21,668 nucleotides of DNA from Priapulus caudatus (GCF_000485595.1 NW_014578205.1:26638-48305), one strand, 5' to 3'. Shown: positions 9,382-20,120, numbered from the stretch's first letter. A program made the numbers and translations. Notes: generated by a model from the letters alone, not told the origin.

Positions 9382-12300
9382 TTACTTTCTCTTCTTCCTC
9401 TTTGGGCTTAGCTGTGTCTGAGTAGTTGGTAGCCAAGGCAGGCCAAATTCACTTAAATGAGAAGGAAAATGGCATGAATTTTAGCATATTTAATACAACT
9501 ATATGAATTGTAGCATATTTAATACAACTATATGAATTGTAGCATATTTAGCATATCTAGTTGATATGTATGTTTAAAGTTGCTTAACCTCACAGCTAAA
9601 TGCATATATAGACCTACTGTGAGCTCATCTATGTTGCAAAAATTCACTAGAACTCATTTGTATTGCTACTTTCATAACATTTCTTCTCAAAATCTAAACG
9701 AATTACTTCTCTTACGAAAGTAGCGCCACAGTAATGTCTACACATCCGGGACACAGCGGAGCGATCGTTAACAGTTCTTTTCTATGATAAAACAAGTTAT
9801 AATTCATTATTATGTTTGTTCAGTACAAAATTGTGAAATTTGTTAAAATCATATCGTTATATATATTACTTAATAAATATAGTGATTTCGTTCCAGGAAC
9901 TATTTGCGCTAGCGCAGGGCTACTACTAGCTGTGTGACATAACATCGGATGTAATTTTGAAAATCCCAATGTTTGTAGCACTTCTCTGGCCCAATTAGAA
10001 CATTTCGTGACGTTTGCACACTGCAAGTATGCTCACAGTAGGTCTATATATAGGCTTTTTGTTGCGAGGTTTATCCATTTTAACGTAACTATATGAATTC
10101 TAGCACATTTAAAACATATCTAGTTGAAATATATTTTAACATAACTACACGAATTGTACTACATTTAACAACCTTAGCTTAAAATGATATTTGTGAAATC
10201 ACTACATACACACACTTACAGGCTACTTATTATAGACAATTATATTTGTTGAAAAATTGTATATTATCAGCAGGATTGCACTTGCGGGTTGCAGGTTGCA
10301 GGTTTAACAGTAACATAGTGGTGAGCAAATGTGCATTACCTTATACCACTCCATCACTGAGCTACCAAATGCCAAAGTACTACATACGTATTAACTTTGA
10401 CAACTAATAGAGCCACATAAATTCATACATTCCATATATATATATAATAAGCCTATATAATAGGTATTTACTTACCTTTGCTCACAATTGGGTATAACAC
10501 AGCCAAATGCTACCACTGGAACCGTGTTACAAATTTCTATCACCTGAGCTGAAATAATTACATAAAAATACATATATAAACACGAGATACAATGCAATAG
10601 ATTTCAGTGATCGAGTGCATAACACAGCTGCTACAAAGACATATCATTAAATAAAAACATAAACCAAGTACACATGGTCCAAATCCTGAAACAACATACT
10701 GTCTAACAAAAGTGATAACCGAGAAACGGGTTTATTTCTTTAATAGAAAGTTTATGTAATTTGTCAAATAACTGTATGTAAAATTGGATATACTATGACC
10801 TCAACTGCATCCACTATCTTATTGGGTGAGGACAGGCATGAGGTGGGAAAAACCTAGTACTCACCATTATCTGGAAGAGGATAAAGAGACTCTATTGGAT
10901 GCTCCACAGAGTGTCTACGTTTGTCCTTGTTTCCATGCCGTCCACTCTCCAATTTCTCCAACATTTTTGCCTCTCTTAGACGCTGTATATCCCACCTGAA
11001 CATGCACACTTTTCTACATTAATCCCAGATGTTGCAAATTGCAATTTGTAAATTACTACCAATTATTTGGAAAACGAAACGTAAAATTGTCCTTAACGAT
11101 AATTCATAAGAAAGGCCTCCTACAGTCACATCAATATTCGATTGCTGGCTACCAATAAATGTTATGCAGCCAGTTGCTAACATGTTTGATGGCTGTGCTT
11201 GCTGTCGAGGCAACCTTGAATGTCATTTTTATATATGATATACGAATCCAGCCTATGTTTACTTTCTATGCAGAGATAAAGAGAAAAGTAAAATAATATA
11301 ATTTACATACCTCTTTCTGCGTTTCTCATCCATTTCGAACTTCTGGTGCCTCTTAAGAAATATATCGTCGTCTATATTCTAAAGAGAAAGACATTGGCAT
11401 AAATCACTAACATTCATAAGGGTTTTCACCACGCATCTAATGCATGTCGGGGTTCACATGCCTTAAAATTTGAATCTAACTGGAACATCCCACATATAAT
11501 CCCAAAAATCTTCTGGCGGTACTTAATTGCCTAATCAGCATAACTTCATTTTGAGCTGCGTTTACTTTTGGCAATCCAAACACAGTCATGCTGTGTTATG
11601 ACAGCTTGATGTCCACACATCCAAACTGATCGATTTTACCTGTGTATTGGGGCCCCTTATAAAATGTGCAATTGACTACACCTGGTACAACCCCTTCCGG
11701 GTCCTTCCCCATCCGCCCATAAATAACGTGCCTTCTAAAAATCCTAGAGAAACTGTGATTCACTATTTACCAATTTATCCCAATTCCGCCACACTTTGGT
11801 TCCACCACAATTGGGTTACCCGACAAATAAACCTCAACTTATAAACAAATACCTACTGCATAATTAAATTACGCCTCACAACTGATAAACAATTGATCTG
11901 CTTATATACTGACTCTTGCCATATCAAATTCTCCACGTTGCCAACCTGATTTCCATTTTTGTCAGATCACCTTGTTAACGACTGCACATGCCAACACTAA
12001 TACAGCTAAATGAGCTTTTCTTGGTGCACCATCATCATGTGATGGCCTCAGCAATGCAATCAACACCTGACATTGCCAAACACAGTGTATGCATTTTTAG
12101 GGCCTAAAGAAGATTTTTCTTATACATAATGCAATTATAATGTGAAATTTACATCCTCCCATTCATGAACCACATTTCCCTTTCTTTTTCTTCCCAGAGC
12201 ACTCTTTCTAATAACCCAAGAGATCAACTTGATAATCCATCAGTGTAACCCTACCTGAGAGTCACCTATAACTTGTTAAATCATTCACTCACTTCTGTTC

Positions 12301-15300
12301 CTTCTAATGTGTAGCAACTAGGTAATGGATGTAACCTCCATGTTGGAATCTCAACTGTAAATAGGCACAAAAATAAGTAAGTAGTAATAGTTTTCAACAT
12401 TAACTTGCATTAAAAATAAAATTAATTTCCCTATACACCATGATTTATTAGCTCTATTACACCACTCTTCAATAGAAATTAGATGTTAATATCTAAATTG
12501 CACAGTTATTGCTTATTAGCATGTTTAGTGGCATTATTTCTTTGCTGCCTGTTGCAGTGACAACTCAAGTTGCACTTTTGATGTTTATCATCCCTAGTTT
12601 AAAACTGGGTGCTTAAACTTGTTTTAACGAATTAAATGATAAGTGATTGCAATAACCTAGACATCATTTAGACTGAATAAATCTATATTTCACTGGAAGT
12701 TTTCCAAGTTAAAGTTATTAGGGATAAAAATATAATCTTACTTAAGTATGTTACAAGCTCCACGTTCTGAAACTCATAAACATAAAATTAAGCACACCTC
12801 CTCTAAAATATATATACAGGTTACACACATTGCCTCACCCATCATTTTCTTATGACTATCAATGACACTGTCCCCGTTGGCTGTCTCAATGCTATACGAG
12901 TAGTACTCAGGTGCACGCAGGATGTTGTTCTCCTCATCACTCAGCGAGTCAGACTTGCGCAGTCGGCATGCAACCGCCGGCTCATTTTCTGCAGGGCGGG
13001 ACTGCGGCTTAATGCGCTCCCTCTGTTCTCCTCGGGTCGACTGCCTTGTGGATTTCGCACCACGTTGATGCACCCGGTTGTAGGTCCTGTGGCACGTGCA
13101 AAAATAGCATCATTTCTGAACTTCAAATGAAAATGCTTATTTTCCATGGCTATTTTTTGTTGTGATATGATAAGAAACAATTATTGTCATCTCAAACAAG
13201 GAGGTTCACTAGACATGTGCATCCTTATGGAAATGCTTGAATGAACAAGCAACAACTATAACATTTAAAGTAAACTATGACCATTATACAGACATGTTTC
13301 TCAGCAAATCTGATAACTCAGCAAGAGCATAGAAGAAAATATCACCTGCACTTTTTTTAAAGTTTGATGTTTTCCAATGCTTCAGTTGTTTGAAATCAGT
13401 TCATTTTTTTAATAAATATGAATTGTTTCACAACCAATCTTTATATACTATCAATCAAATAAAAAATATTTAATTTAGCCACTTTTTTGAGTATCATACA
13501 TCCTTGAGCACCATTCTTTTTCCATTGAGTAAGGAAAATAATAGATCACAGGATATATGTTAACACGGCTGGGTGTATTCAATCGACCGCATAAATTTAG
13601 AGACCTTTCATTAGGCATGAAAGCACGTGTATGTTATTATGTACATGCCTTTTCCTGCCTCTACCAGCTTTAGTCAATACATGAGGTCGCATCCGAGTCT
13701 TGCTGATAGTGTCAGAAGTTAAGGCGACCGTCTGTGTTGCTTTACTAGTTGTAACCTTCACCGGTGGTAAAGATGGTGTGCTGGGCGCAAGTTCTGTTGT
13801 TGCTTCTATTTCAACTGAAGGCTCAGGTACTGTACAAGGCTGAGATAGATCCACTTCATTAGTCTTAAGCATGACTTTCTCAGCAGTAGAAGCTGGCACG
13901 GAACTATCTGTCTCCGCTGCTTTCTTCTTAAGAGCTTCAGCCTGTGCATGTTTCTCCTGTTTAACCGCCTTCTGTCGAAGCACTGAGATCCTCCGTTCCA
14001 TACGAACCAATCGACATTTTAACTGTGAAAAGTAATAACAAGACAATAAATTAGCAACTCTAACAAAGAATTGACAAGAAATATAAAGGATAAAAATGTC
14101 CCATACTTGGTAGTGGTGTAACGGTTAACCGCGGTTAACCGAAAACCGCGGTTTTTGCGCCACCATTCGGATATTCGAACCGTCGTTCCGTTTTCGGCTC
14201 GGTTTTGGTTCCACATTTTATATATACCCGATATATACGCTTTTGAGATACGCGCACTGCGATTGGCTGGTCGTAAACTCTCGGCCAATCAGCGAGCAGA
14301 TAACATTGATAGACCACTTGCTACATGCCACGAGAAGGTCAAAGCATTCATTTTGTCTGCAAAATAATTGGGATTGTGTTTCTTACACCTAATCAATGAA
14401 GTACAAAGACACTGAGATGGACTATTGGACATATTTGCCTATTTGGTTACTTTTACTGAAGTCAAATATTTGAATTTCCTGTACAAAGGTTTTGTTGAAT
14501 TTGCCCTAACATTTGGGTATTGTATATTAAAGGTTTGTTGTTCAAAGAATTTTAGTGACATTATTATTTAATATTTATAAACCAGTCTGATTATTAAATT
14601 TGCACTTCTGTTTGGTGTTATAAGATTTGTAATTGATCGCAAATATTCGAACCGAAAATAACCGAACCGAAGTGTGAAAACCGAAAACCGAACCGAACCG
14701 TGAAGTTGTGATTCGTTGCACCCCTAATACTTGGCATGCTGGCACTCACCCTTAATTAACTGATGCTTAACAGCAAACTGACAACTGTAAGTAGCAAAAA
14801 TGCTGCTTGGTGCTCTTATTCTCGAACCCTGAATGTAATCACGACATGCTGACATGTGCATCGGTGCATGTGTGCTTGCCCATGTTGTTTGAAAAATCCG
14901 CCTATAATGTCAGCCTCATTGCAACCACACAGAGAATCATGAATGCATTCTTAGTTGGTTCTTGGCTTAGTGAAAACACATAATCACAACATTACTACTG
15001 CTTCTCTCTTGGTACGTCTAGACGAAAATGCTGTTGAAAACAACTAGATAATCAAGGTTGCTATAAGCCTTCCATGAGCAGCTGGCTTGGAGACTATACA
15101 GTTACTTTGCACTTACTTTACTTTCCAAACATTTTTTTGTCATCACCATACTGTAATTGATATAATCATCTGTATTAAGCATGAATAAATACTTCTGAAC
15201 TATGAACTAGTAAGAATTTGATTAGATAAAGAAATTTGAAACATGGCCATTCAAAACTGGTGTATCCTTAAACCAACATTTTTGAACAAAACTCAAGTTA

Positions 15301-16506
15301 GGTTTTCCCGAGCAACGCAGGGTAACCGGCTAGTTCAAAATACAAGAATAGACTGCACTTTACTTATCACTGTATAGCAATGGCAATGCACTGCACAGTA
15401 TAAAGTAAAAAGTAGAATGTGACAGACTGACAGACAAACACATACAGTAGTACCTGCTTTAATTTATCAAAGCCATGAAAAAGACTCGATTAAGCACTGG
15501 ACCAATTAAACAGTGAATTTTATGGTTGGTAACTTAATTGGTATGTATGTTTTATCGCTGTAGCTATATGCTCGGCAGCCGGGCACGGTCTTCGATTTCA
15601 TAAATGCCCGGCAGTTCCTAACCCTAACCCTTGTTTACTTGAGATAACGCTGAAAATTAAAAACTGCCGGGCATTTACTGATTTAGGAAATCGAAGACCT
15701 ATGCCGGCTGCCGGGCATATATAGCCACTCTGATGTTTTATTATATTTTAATTTTTACACAAAAACGGCCCTCAAATGATTATGTAATTGTAACTCGGTA
15801 TTCGGTAATACTGGGTTACTGTCCAATACTGTTTCAGTGTTTGTAAATAGAAACTTATACAACTCAAAACATGTGACCTTTGACCTGAAGCATCAATATC
15901 TATGACTTATGAGTATGGGTATGACCTGACCTTGTCATGCTTTACACAAGTCGGTGTCGCCATTTTCCTGGCAACGTTCGATTCCCAGTTGTAATGTGTA
16001 TTGTGTATTATCATCATGGACGGTATTTCATGACCATGAGTATAATGAAAGCATGAAAGTATAATGAGGATGAAACAAATGCATACCGATTCTTTGTCTT
16101 GTTGATATCCCCTAATTTGCCGATCTTTAGTTCGAAGCTCATCCTGTTGCTGATGAATTACGTCGAGATTTAACAACAACAATTCTTTCAAATGCTGAAC
16201 CTCGCTCTTTTGAGAGGTTTTGAGTAGTTTAGCATCGTCGCTCCCTATGCGAAAATCTCGTTTTACTTGATGTACCAAGCTATGAACATTCGACATATCT
16301 GCATCATTTTTAAGACCTGTGGCATCCGAACCACACGTATCTGTGTCGTTACCGCCGATGTGAGAACGACAGTCCATAACAACGCTATTTCCGTGGTCGC
16401 CATCATGCCCGTTCAAAAGCATCAAATTCTTCGCCATTTTGCACCGTTCTATGAAACTGTTGTCGTAGGTGTTGAGGTCATGAATTCCAGTGAAGTCTGA
16501 TTTCAT
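9382..16506 (-). CDS. MSL1: MSL1, scaffold of the MSL histone H4K16 acetyltransferase complex (8 exons, complete)
   Basis: MSL1 assembles MSL2, MSL3 and the acetyltransferase MOF (KAT8) on chromatin. Exons on the minus strand are 16506-16087, 14022-13649, 13086-12839, 12354-12293, 11378-11311, 10995-10865, 10548-10476 and 9451-9382 (stop 9384-9382). They sum to 1446 nt, 481 residues, with matching phases throughout. Residues 103 to about 190 form the coiled coil (LKELLLLNLDVIHQQQDEL, then RMERRISVLRQK) that in the family dimerises and binds MSL2. Residues 190-345 are low-complexity and basic, with AGRGRKR as a possible nuclear signal. Residues 348-481 are the PEHE region: EIPTWRLHPLP, DDDIFLKRHQKFEMDEKRRK, WDIQRLREAKML, PVVAFG and EFGLPWL, ending SPKRKKRK. 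By family knowledge this region binds MOF and MSL3. The start is the first ATG after an in-frame TGA (16533-16531). Human MSL1 is longer (about 614 residues); its extra length is mostly an N-terminal low-complexity part. The exon 2 donor is GC (see 13087-13648). Confidence 0.92.
9474..9560 (+). repeat. minisatellite, three 29-bp units, in MSL1 intron 7
   Basis: Units start at 9474, 9503 and 9532 with ATGAATT-TAGCATATTTAA; the third diverges at its end. Related, more decayed units recur at about 10093 and 10149. The array lies just upstream (minus sense) of the last MSL1 exon, inside intron 7 (9452-10475). The rest of that intron shows nothing else. Confidence 0.85.
11379..12292 (-). other. 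MSL1: MSL1 intron 4, no further feature seen
   Basis: The donor is GAA/GTGAGT at 12293/12292 and the acceptor TTTCTCTTTAG ends at 11379. Apart from a C-rich stretch near 11640-11830 that encodes nothing recognisable, I see no structure in it. Intron 3 (12355-12838), intron 5 (10996-11310) and intron 6 (10549-10864) are likewise unremarkable. Confidence 0.7.
13087..13648 (-). other. MSL1: MSL1 intron 2, probable GC-AG intron
   Basis: Exon 2 reads openly through AGRGRK and must end in phase 2 to join exon 3, which starts at the acceptor GTGCCACAG (exon from 13086). No GT in the usable part of exon 2 is in phase 2. The GTs at GCTGGTAGAG and AAAGGTCTCT are phase 1, and those at CATGTACAT and CACGTGCTT are phase 0. 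AAAAG/GCATGT at 13649/13648 is phase 2 and close to the GC-donor consensus AAG/GCAAGT. With this junction the whole 481-codon frame closes. A missed micro-exon is the main alternative. Confidence 0.55.
14111..14726. mobile_element. 616-bp non-autonomous hAT-type transposon in MSL1 intron 1
   Basis: Ends are TAGTGGTGTAACG and, inverted, TAGGGGTGCAACG. The exact 8-bp duplication ATACTTGG flanks it (14103-14110, 14727-14734), the hAT signature. Subterminal motifs of AACCG/CGGTT type are repeated at both ends (for example GGTTAACCGCGGTTAACCG at left, ACCGAACCGAACCG at right). An inverted pair of CCAAT boxes (ATTGG 14262-14266, CCAAT 14285-14289) follows the left end and may be a remnant promoter. 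No transposase is present. Confidence 0.9.
15563..15725. mobile_element. 163-bp inverted-repeat element (MITE-like) in MSL1 intron 1
   Basis: The left arm GCTATATGCTCGGCAGCCGG pairs with the right arm ending GCCGGGCATATATAGC; inside, TCTTCGATTTC and AAATGCCCGGCAGTT are matched too, giving arms of about 60 bp. The centre holds CTAACCCTAACCC, a telomere-like stretch. The target duplication is unclear because the flanks are AT-rich and palindromic. Confidence 0.75.
15874..15886 (-). promoter_or_regulatory. perfect DR1 nuclear-receptor site, MSL1 intron 1
   Basis: TGACCTTTGACCT is, on the minus strand, AGGTCAAAGGTCA, the direct-repeat-1 site used by HNF4 and RXR-type receptors. It lies about 200 bp into MSL1 intron 1. 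A 13-bp match can occur by chance, so function is only a possibility. Confidence 0.25.
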
Positions 16507-16626
16507 GGTACGGCGTGTGTACTTCGTATATCAGTAACTGAGCATAAAGAAAAACATAATCAAAGCAGATGAACATGCTATACGAACAAGCACCGCAATG
16601 CTACCATTCTTGCAGCAGCAAGAAAA

Positions 16627-16634
16627 TGACGTCA
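16627..16634. promoter_or_regulatory. palindromic CRE (TGACGTCA) in the MSL1 upstream region
   Basis: A full cAMP-response-element palindrome (CREB/ATF family) sits 121-128 bp upstream of the MSL1 ATG, between it and the tRNA-Asn gene. The position suits a proximal promoter. No TATA box is evident. Whether it is bound is unknown. Confidence 0.45.
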
Positions 16635-16706
16635 CTGAAACTGGTGCAGATGTCAGAGCTAGTGTAGGAAATAATATAGAACACAAGTCGGAATGAGCGC
16701 GTTCAC

Positions 16707-16723
16707 GTCTCTGTGGCGCAATT

Positions 16724-16763
<40 letters not shown>

Positions 16764-16780
16764 GAGCCCACCCAGGGACG
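16707..16780 (+). tRNA. tRNA-Asn (anticodon GTT)
   Basis: A complete 74-nt tRNA with no intron. The acceptor stem GTCTCTG pairs with CAGGGAC (one G-T wobble) and the discriminator base is G. The anticodon stem is TTCGG/CCGAA around loop CTGTTAA, giving anticodon GTT, which reads AAC/AAT. The T arm is GGTGG-TTCGAGC-CCACC. Internal promoters are visible: an A box near TGGCGCAATTGG and a B box GGTTCGAGCCC. A polymerase III terminator TTTT follows at 16786-16789. CCA is not encoded, as expected in a eukaryote. It is divergent from MSL1, about 200 bp from its start codon. Confidence 0.97.
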
Positions 16781-16785
16781 ATACG

Positions 16786-16789
16786 TTTT
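16786..16789 (+). terminator. RNA polymerase III terminator (TTTT) of tRNA-Asn
   Basis: A run of four T starts six bases after the mature tRNA end, the usual place for polymerase III termination. Confidence 0.8.
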
Positions 16790-17463
16790 GTTGTTCTTTC
16801 GTTTTTACATATTTTTTGACCTAAACATAATATACATAAAAATTTCTTACAAACTGCGCAGCCCTACTATACTGTTGTAAGATATAAGTATATAGTAATA
16901 GTATATAGTAGTGATGTATAGTTGTTAGGTATGATACTATATACTCGTATAAGAACTACCAACAACGGGCCTACAAACGTTAAAAATATTCTGATACACA
17001 AATAATAAGTTTATGTTTTGTATATAACACTTGCATAACGCTTCGCATGGTTATTTTTTTTTATAATGTCCTTTATTTCCAGAAACACATATTATGTTCA
17101 TTACATTATATTATACGTTATACAGAATATCTACAACACTGTGATGGTAACATAGTTCAGTGATGGTACAAACAGGTAAATGGCATAAACAGTTTTACAA
17201 AGTAGGCCTAGTGCATATATGAGCGTACTAATTATACTTCGTTACAAGAAGTTCATAAATGAAGGTAATTAGCATAGTAGTAGCTGTAGGCATTGAGCAT
17301 GAGTTTCGCATGGTTATTAACAATGCTGTTTAATTACTATTGCTATTATTATATAAGAATTATTAATAAATAAAAATGTGATAAAATCAATAAATAAAGT
17401 ATTTAAAATTCGCAAAAAGTAGATCAATATTACGGGTGCGTTTGTGTAACTTTATTTCTTACA
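16790..17463 (+). other. AT-rich spacer after tRNA-Asn
   Basis: Very AT-rich with a degenerate TATAGTA-type stretch near 16875-16965. TTCGCATGGTTATT occurs twice (near 17042 and 17305). No gene recognised. Confidence 0.5.
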
Positions 17464-17699
17464 ATCCAATATTTTTCCAAATAAACATAATTTTATTGAA
17501 ATTAGGCATTTAAAGTAGCGAGCACATATCGTCACGTGTAGTTTCATATATATATATACATATAGACGATCTAGTATATCATTTCTATTAATATTTTGTT
17601 ATTAAAGCTATCTAGCAAGGGTCAGTAGGACTGGGGTAGGTGCCACCCTAACATTCAGAGAAATTGTTAAAAAAATACGTCTCAGACACATAAATAACC
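17464..17699 (+). repeat. inverted-repeat arm, left (236 bp)
   Basis: The reverse complement of 18945-19188 with scattered mismatches and small gaps. It includes CGAGCACATATCGTCACG, a TATATA tract, and a GTGCCACC segment. Together the arms bound a 1.7-kb structure. Confidence 0.85.
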
Positions 17700-18944
17700 A
17701 CAAAATAAATGTAATAAATTAAATAGATCTAAACTATCACTTTTTTCCCTAATCTTATAGTGTGGGTTGGTTCTTTGCATCATAAAAAGTATGCCCCGCC
17801 AATAAGTGATATCGGAAAGTCCAGCTGTGTTATTTAAGTCATAGAAAAAAAGGGTATAAATACTATAAAATGGCCGAGGCGCGCTTAGAAAAGTACATGA
17901 TTAATGTAAACGCTCGTGCGTTTTTAGTTTTTGCATTTACACAAACATTGCAAAATATCCCAAATGACCACAATCATATTCGTAAATGTTTCTGTAAACA
18001 GAAACGCACCTGCATGTGAATTGAAGTACGATATTAGTGAAGAAAATTATAGATCAACAAGTGCCGCAGAGCGACAGCGCTCAACTGGCGTGTACTGTAG
18101 CCAGGTATACTTCTGATAAACTCACTGGCAACCGAATCAAGTGCGCCCTCCCGCCACCGCGTTCGCGCTCAGAGCATAGCGTAGGTCGAGCCGTTGAGAT
18201 TTGTGCCGCAATTCCGTATTTCCTGCTATACCTTAAGTTAAGGGGGAAATATTACCCCTCCATTGACACATTTTGACCTTTGACCCTTGACCCCCAAATT
18301 CGACATACCGAGTCCTTTTCGCGATCTCCCCCGAAGTTCCGAATATCAAGACCGTACGTCGAGCGGTTAAGATTTGTGCCCAACTGTTGACGGACGGACG
18401 GACGGACGCTCATGCGATTCTACAAGCTGCATCGGACTTCGTCAGCTGAGCTAAAAACCTAGACTAGTACTATCGTCACCATGTTATATATAGGCAACTT
18501 ATACCCCTTCTTATCTGATCTCAATATGGCGGCGGGGACTTTCCGATATGGCTTATTCGTATAATTTGTTAACGCTAAGATTTTCATCCGTAAGAATTTA
18601 TTTAGGCTACGTGCAGCCCGGATTTCCTGTTATATATTTCATACAAATACACACACTATTATCTTAACCGTTTTGCCCACTATGCGAGGGGTTTATTTTT
18701 AATACAAATCTTTATCCACTAAACACCGGGATATCAAATTACATATCTACACTGCATGTGACAGGTGCAGTGAAGATAGGCATTGTGAACCCATATCCAT
18801 TGTTCAATAAGTCAAGCGCACCGCAGTTTTACGAACCTCTTTTCAAGAACATACAGTCATATCGAAGTTAGGAATGGCTGGGGCAGTGCGCTAGCGACAT
18901 AATTATGCCAAACTAAACACGTATATCTAATAATATATAACTAC
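17700..18944 (+). other. interior of the long inverted-repeat structure
   Basis: No gene. It contains two related 27-base segments (18181-18207 and 18354-18380, three mismatches, 173 bp apart), a DR1-like TGACCTTTGACCC (18274-18286) and a four-fold GGAC tandem (18389-18408) followed by CATGCGATTCTACAAGC. This arrangement looks like a dispersed non-coding repeat, class unknown. Confidence 0.55.
18389..18408 (+). repeat. GGAC tetranucleotide tandem
   Basis: About five GGAC units in a row, inside the interior repeat of the 17464-19188 structure. Confidence 0.85.
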
Positions 18945-19188
18945 GGTTATTTATGTGTCTGAGACGTATTTTTTATTTTTATTTCTCTGAATGTTATGGT
19001 GGCACCTGCCCCAGTCCCGCTGACCCATGCTAGATAGCTTTAATAACAAAATATTAATAGAAATGATATACTAGATAGTCTATATATATATAATATATAT
19101 TTCTATGAAACTACACGTGACGATATGTGCTCGCTACTTTAAATGTCTAATTTCAATAAAATTATGTTTATTTGGAAAAATATTGGAT
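18945..19188 (-). repeat. inverted-repeat arm, right (244 bp)
   Basis: Partner of 17464-17699. Matching stops at GGTTATT inside and TATTGGAT outside. Its outer part is also related to the units in the array at 19189-20120, so the left arm may be an inverted duplicate of part of that array. Confidence 0.85.
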
Positions 19189-20120
19189 ACGCGCGAACAC
19201 AGCTTCCGGAAACCTGGGCCACCTAATAATATTGAAGTGAGGCATTGGGATATACATTTCACAGTTCACATTACTATTGCTCTACTATTACTATTATCTA
19301 TTACTATCTACTCTTATTCTTCTACTTCTACTCTATTACTATCTACTCTTATTCTTATTATCTATTCTTATCTTTACTATTACTATTATCTACTATTACT
19401 ATTGCTCTACTATTGTTCACATTACTCTCTACTATTAATGTATAAGTTCGACTCTTCTTTTGGGAAATACTGCGTTGGTAGGTACTTTCAGGCATATACC
19501 TCTATGCTACCGAATAGCGGAGTTCGGGAGGAATAAATTATTAAATATTATTAAAACGAAAAAAGGTTAGATGTATTTTGTTGCACTACTGGTGATTATA
19601 TGCTTACCGTATTAATTAAATAATTACAACAAACTAGTATTACTATTGGCAGACACGTATTGGGCATGCACAAACAAACGTCTCACGTAATGCTACAGTT
19701 TATAGAAATTCAGAGTGTGGGCGTCTTACAAGTATTAAAATGAAATCTGAGAATATAGACGTTTCGTGTCAATACGTCGTTTTGTTGGAACAGAGATATC
19801 CCCTGACGTTATGCAGTGAAACGGGAGTCGGGAATACTCGTCGCCTGATAATTATTAAAATGAGACACTAGAATAGACATTTTTATATCAAAGCGACTGG
19901 TGAGTATGCGCTATTTACTATAAGTGTGTAATTTTAACTATGTTTTTTGGCGATTGCAGGGTATACACGAACACGGTTTTCTCTTTGTCCGCTGTGATAG
20001 GTGAATTTGGGAATTCGGACCGTTTACGCCAACCCTTTGGAGAGTGTGTGCTCCCTAATGTAAATGTATAATTTCAACAAAATAATGCATGCGCGAGCAC
20101 AGACCTCGGAAAGACATGTT
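19189..20120 (+). repeat. array of diverged repeat units
   Basis: Two motifs recur with drift. The first is ATTATTAAAATGAGACACT-AGAATAGACAT, at about 19222-19260, 19727-19765 and 19849-19887. The second is TGTGCTC--TA-TTTAAATGT-TAATTTCAA-AAAATTATG followed by GCGCGAACACAG, at about 19125-19215, 19905-19975 and 20046-20118. Two copies of the first motif are about 122 bp apart. The stretch is interrupted by the pyrimidine-rich tract at 19265-19436. Probably a decayed transposon array. Confidence 0.5.
19265..19436 (+). repeat. CTATTA-type simple repeat
   Basis: About 170 bases made of CTATTA/CTATCT/CTTATT units with almost no G. Open frames across it encode only Y/L/S-rich low complexity and are not genes. 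Confidence 0.85.

Larger units (their letters stand above)
14023..16086 (-). other. MSL1: MSL1 intron 1 (2064 bp)
   Basis: The donor is TCG/GTATGC at 16087/16086 and the acceptor TTTTCACAG ends at 14023, both phase 0. The intron holds an hAT-type element (14111-14726) and an inverted-repeat element (15563-15725). The remaining 14735-15562 shows no coding exon. It includes a short stretch near 15301-15335 (CGAGCAACGCAGGGTAACCG) that looks like a transposon scrap. Confidence 0.85.

Noticed and set aside
11647-11844. Proline-rich plus-strand open frame in MSL1 intron 4
   Set aside because: No family feature, no splice context, and it reflects a local C-rich composition.
12852-13130. Plus-strand open frame of 92 codons
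   Set aside because: It is antisense to MSL1 exon 3, which has clear coding character and fits the spliced frame.
13597-14046. A single 149-codon minus-strand open frame starting MSCYYFSQ
   Set aside because: Only its middle (14022-13649) is MSL1 exon 2; the first residues are intron sequence before the acceptor TTTTCACAG, and the end runs into intron 2.
15907-16506. A 199-codon minus-strand open frame taken as a whole gene
   Set aside because: It is MSL1 exon 1 (to 16087) plus read-through into intron 1 after the donor GTATGC.
19105-19536. Plus-strand open frame of 143 codons
   Set aside because: It runs through the CTATTA simple repeat and repeat arms; the product is Y/L/S low complexity without any family feature.
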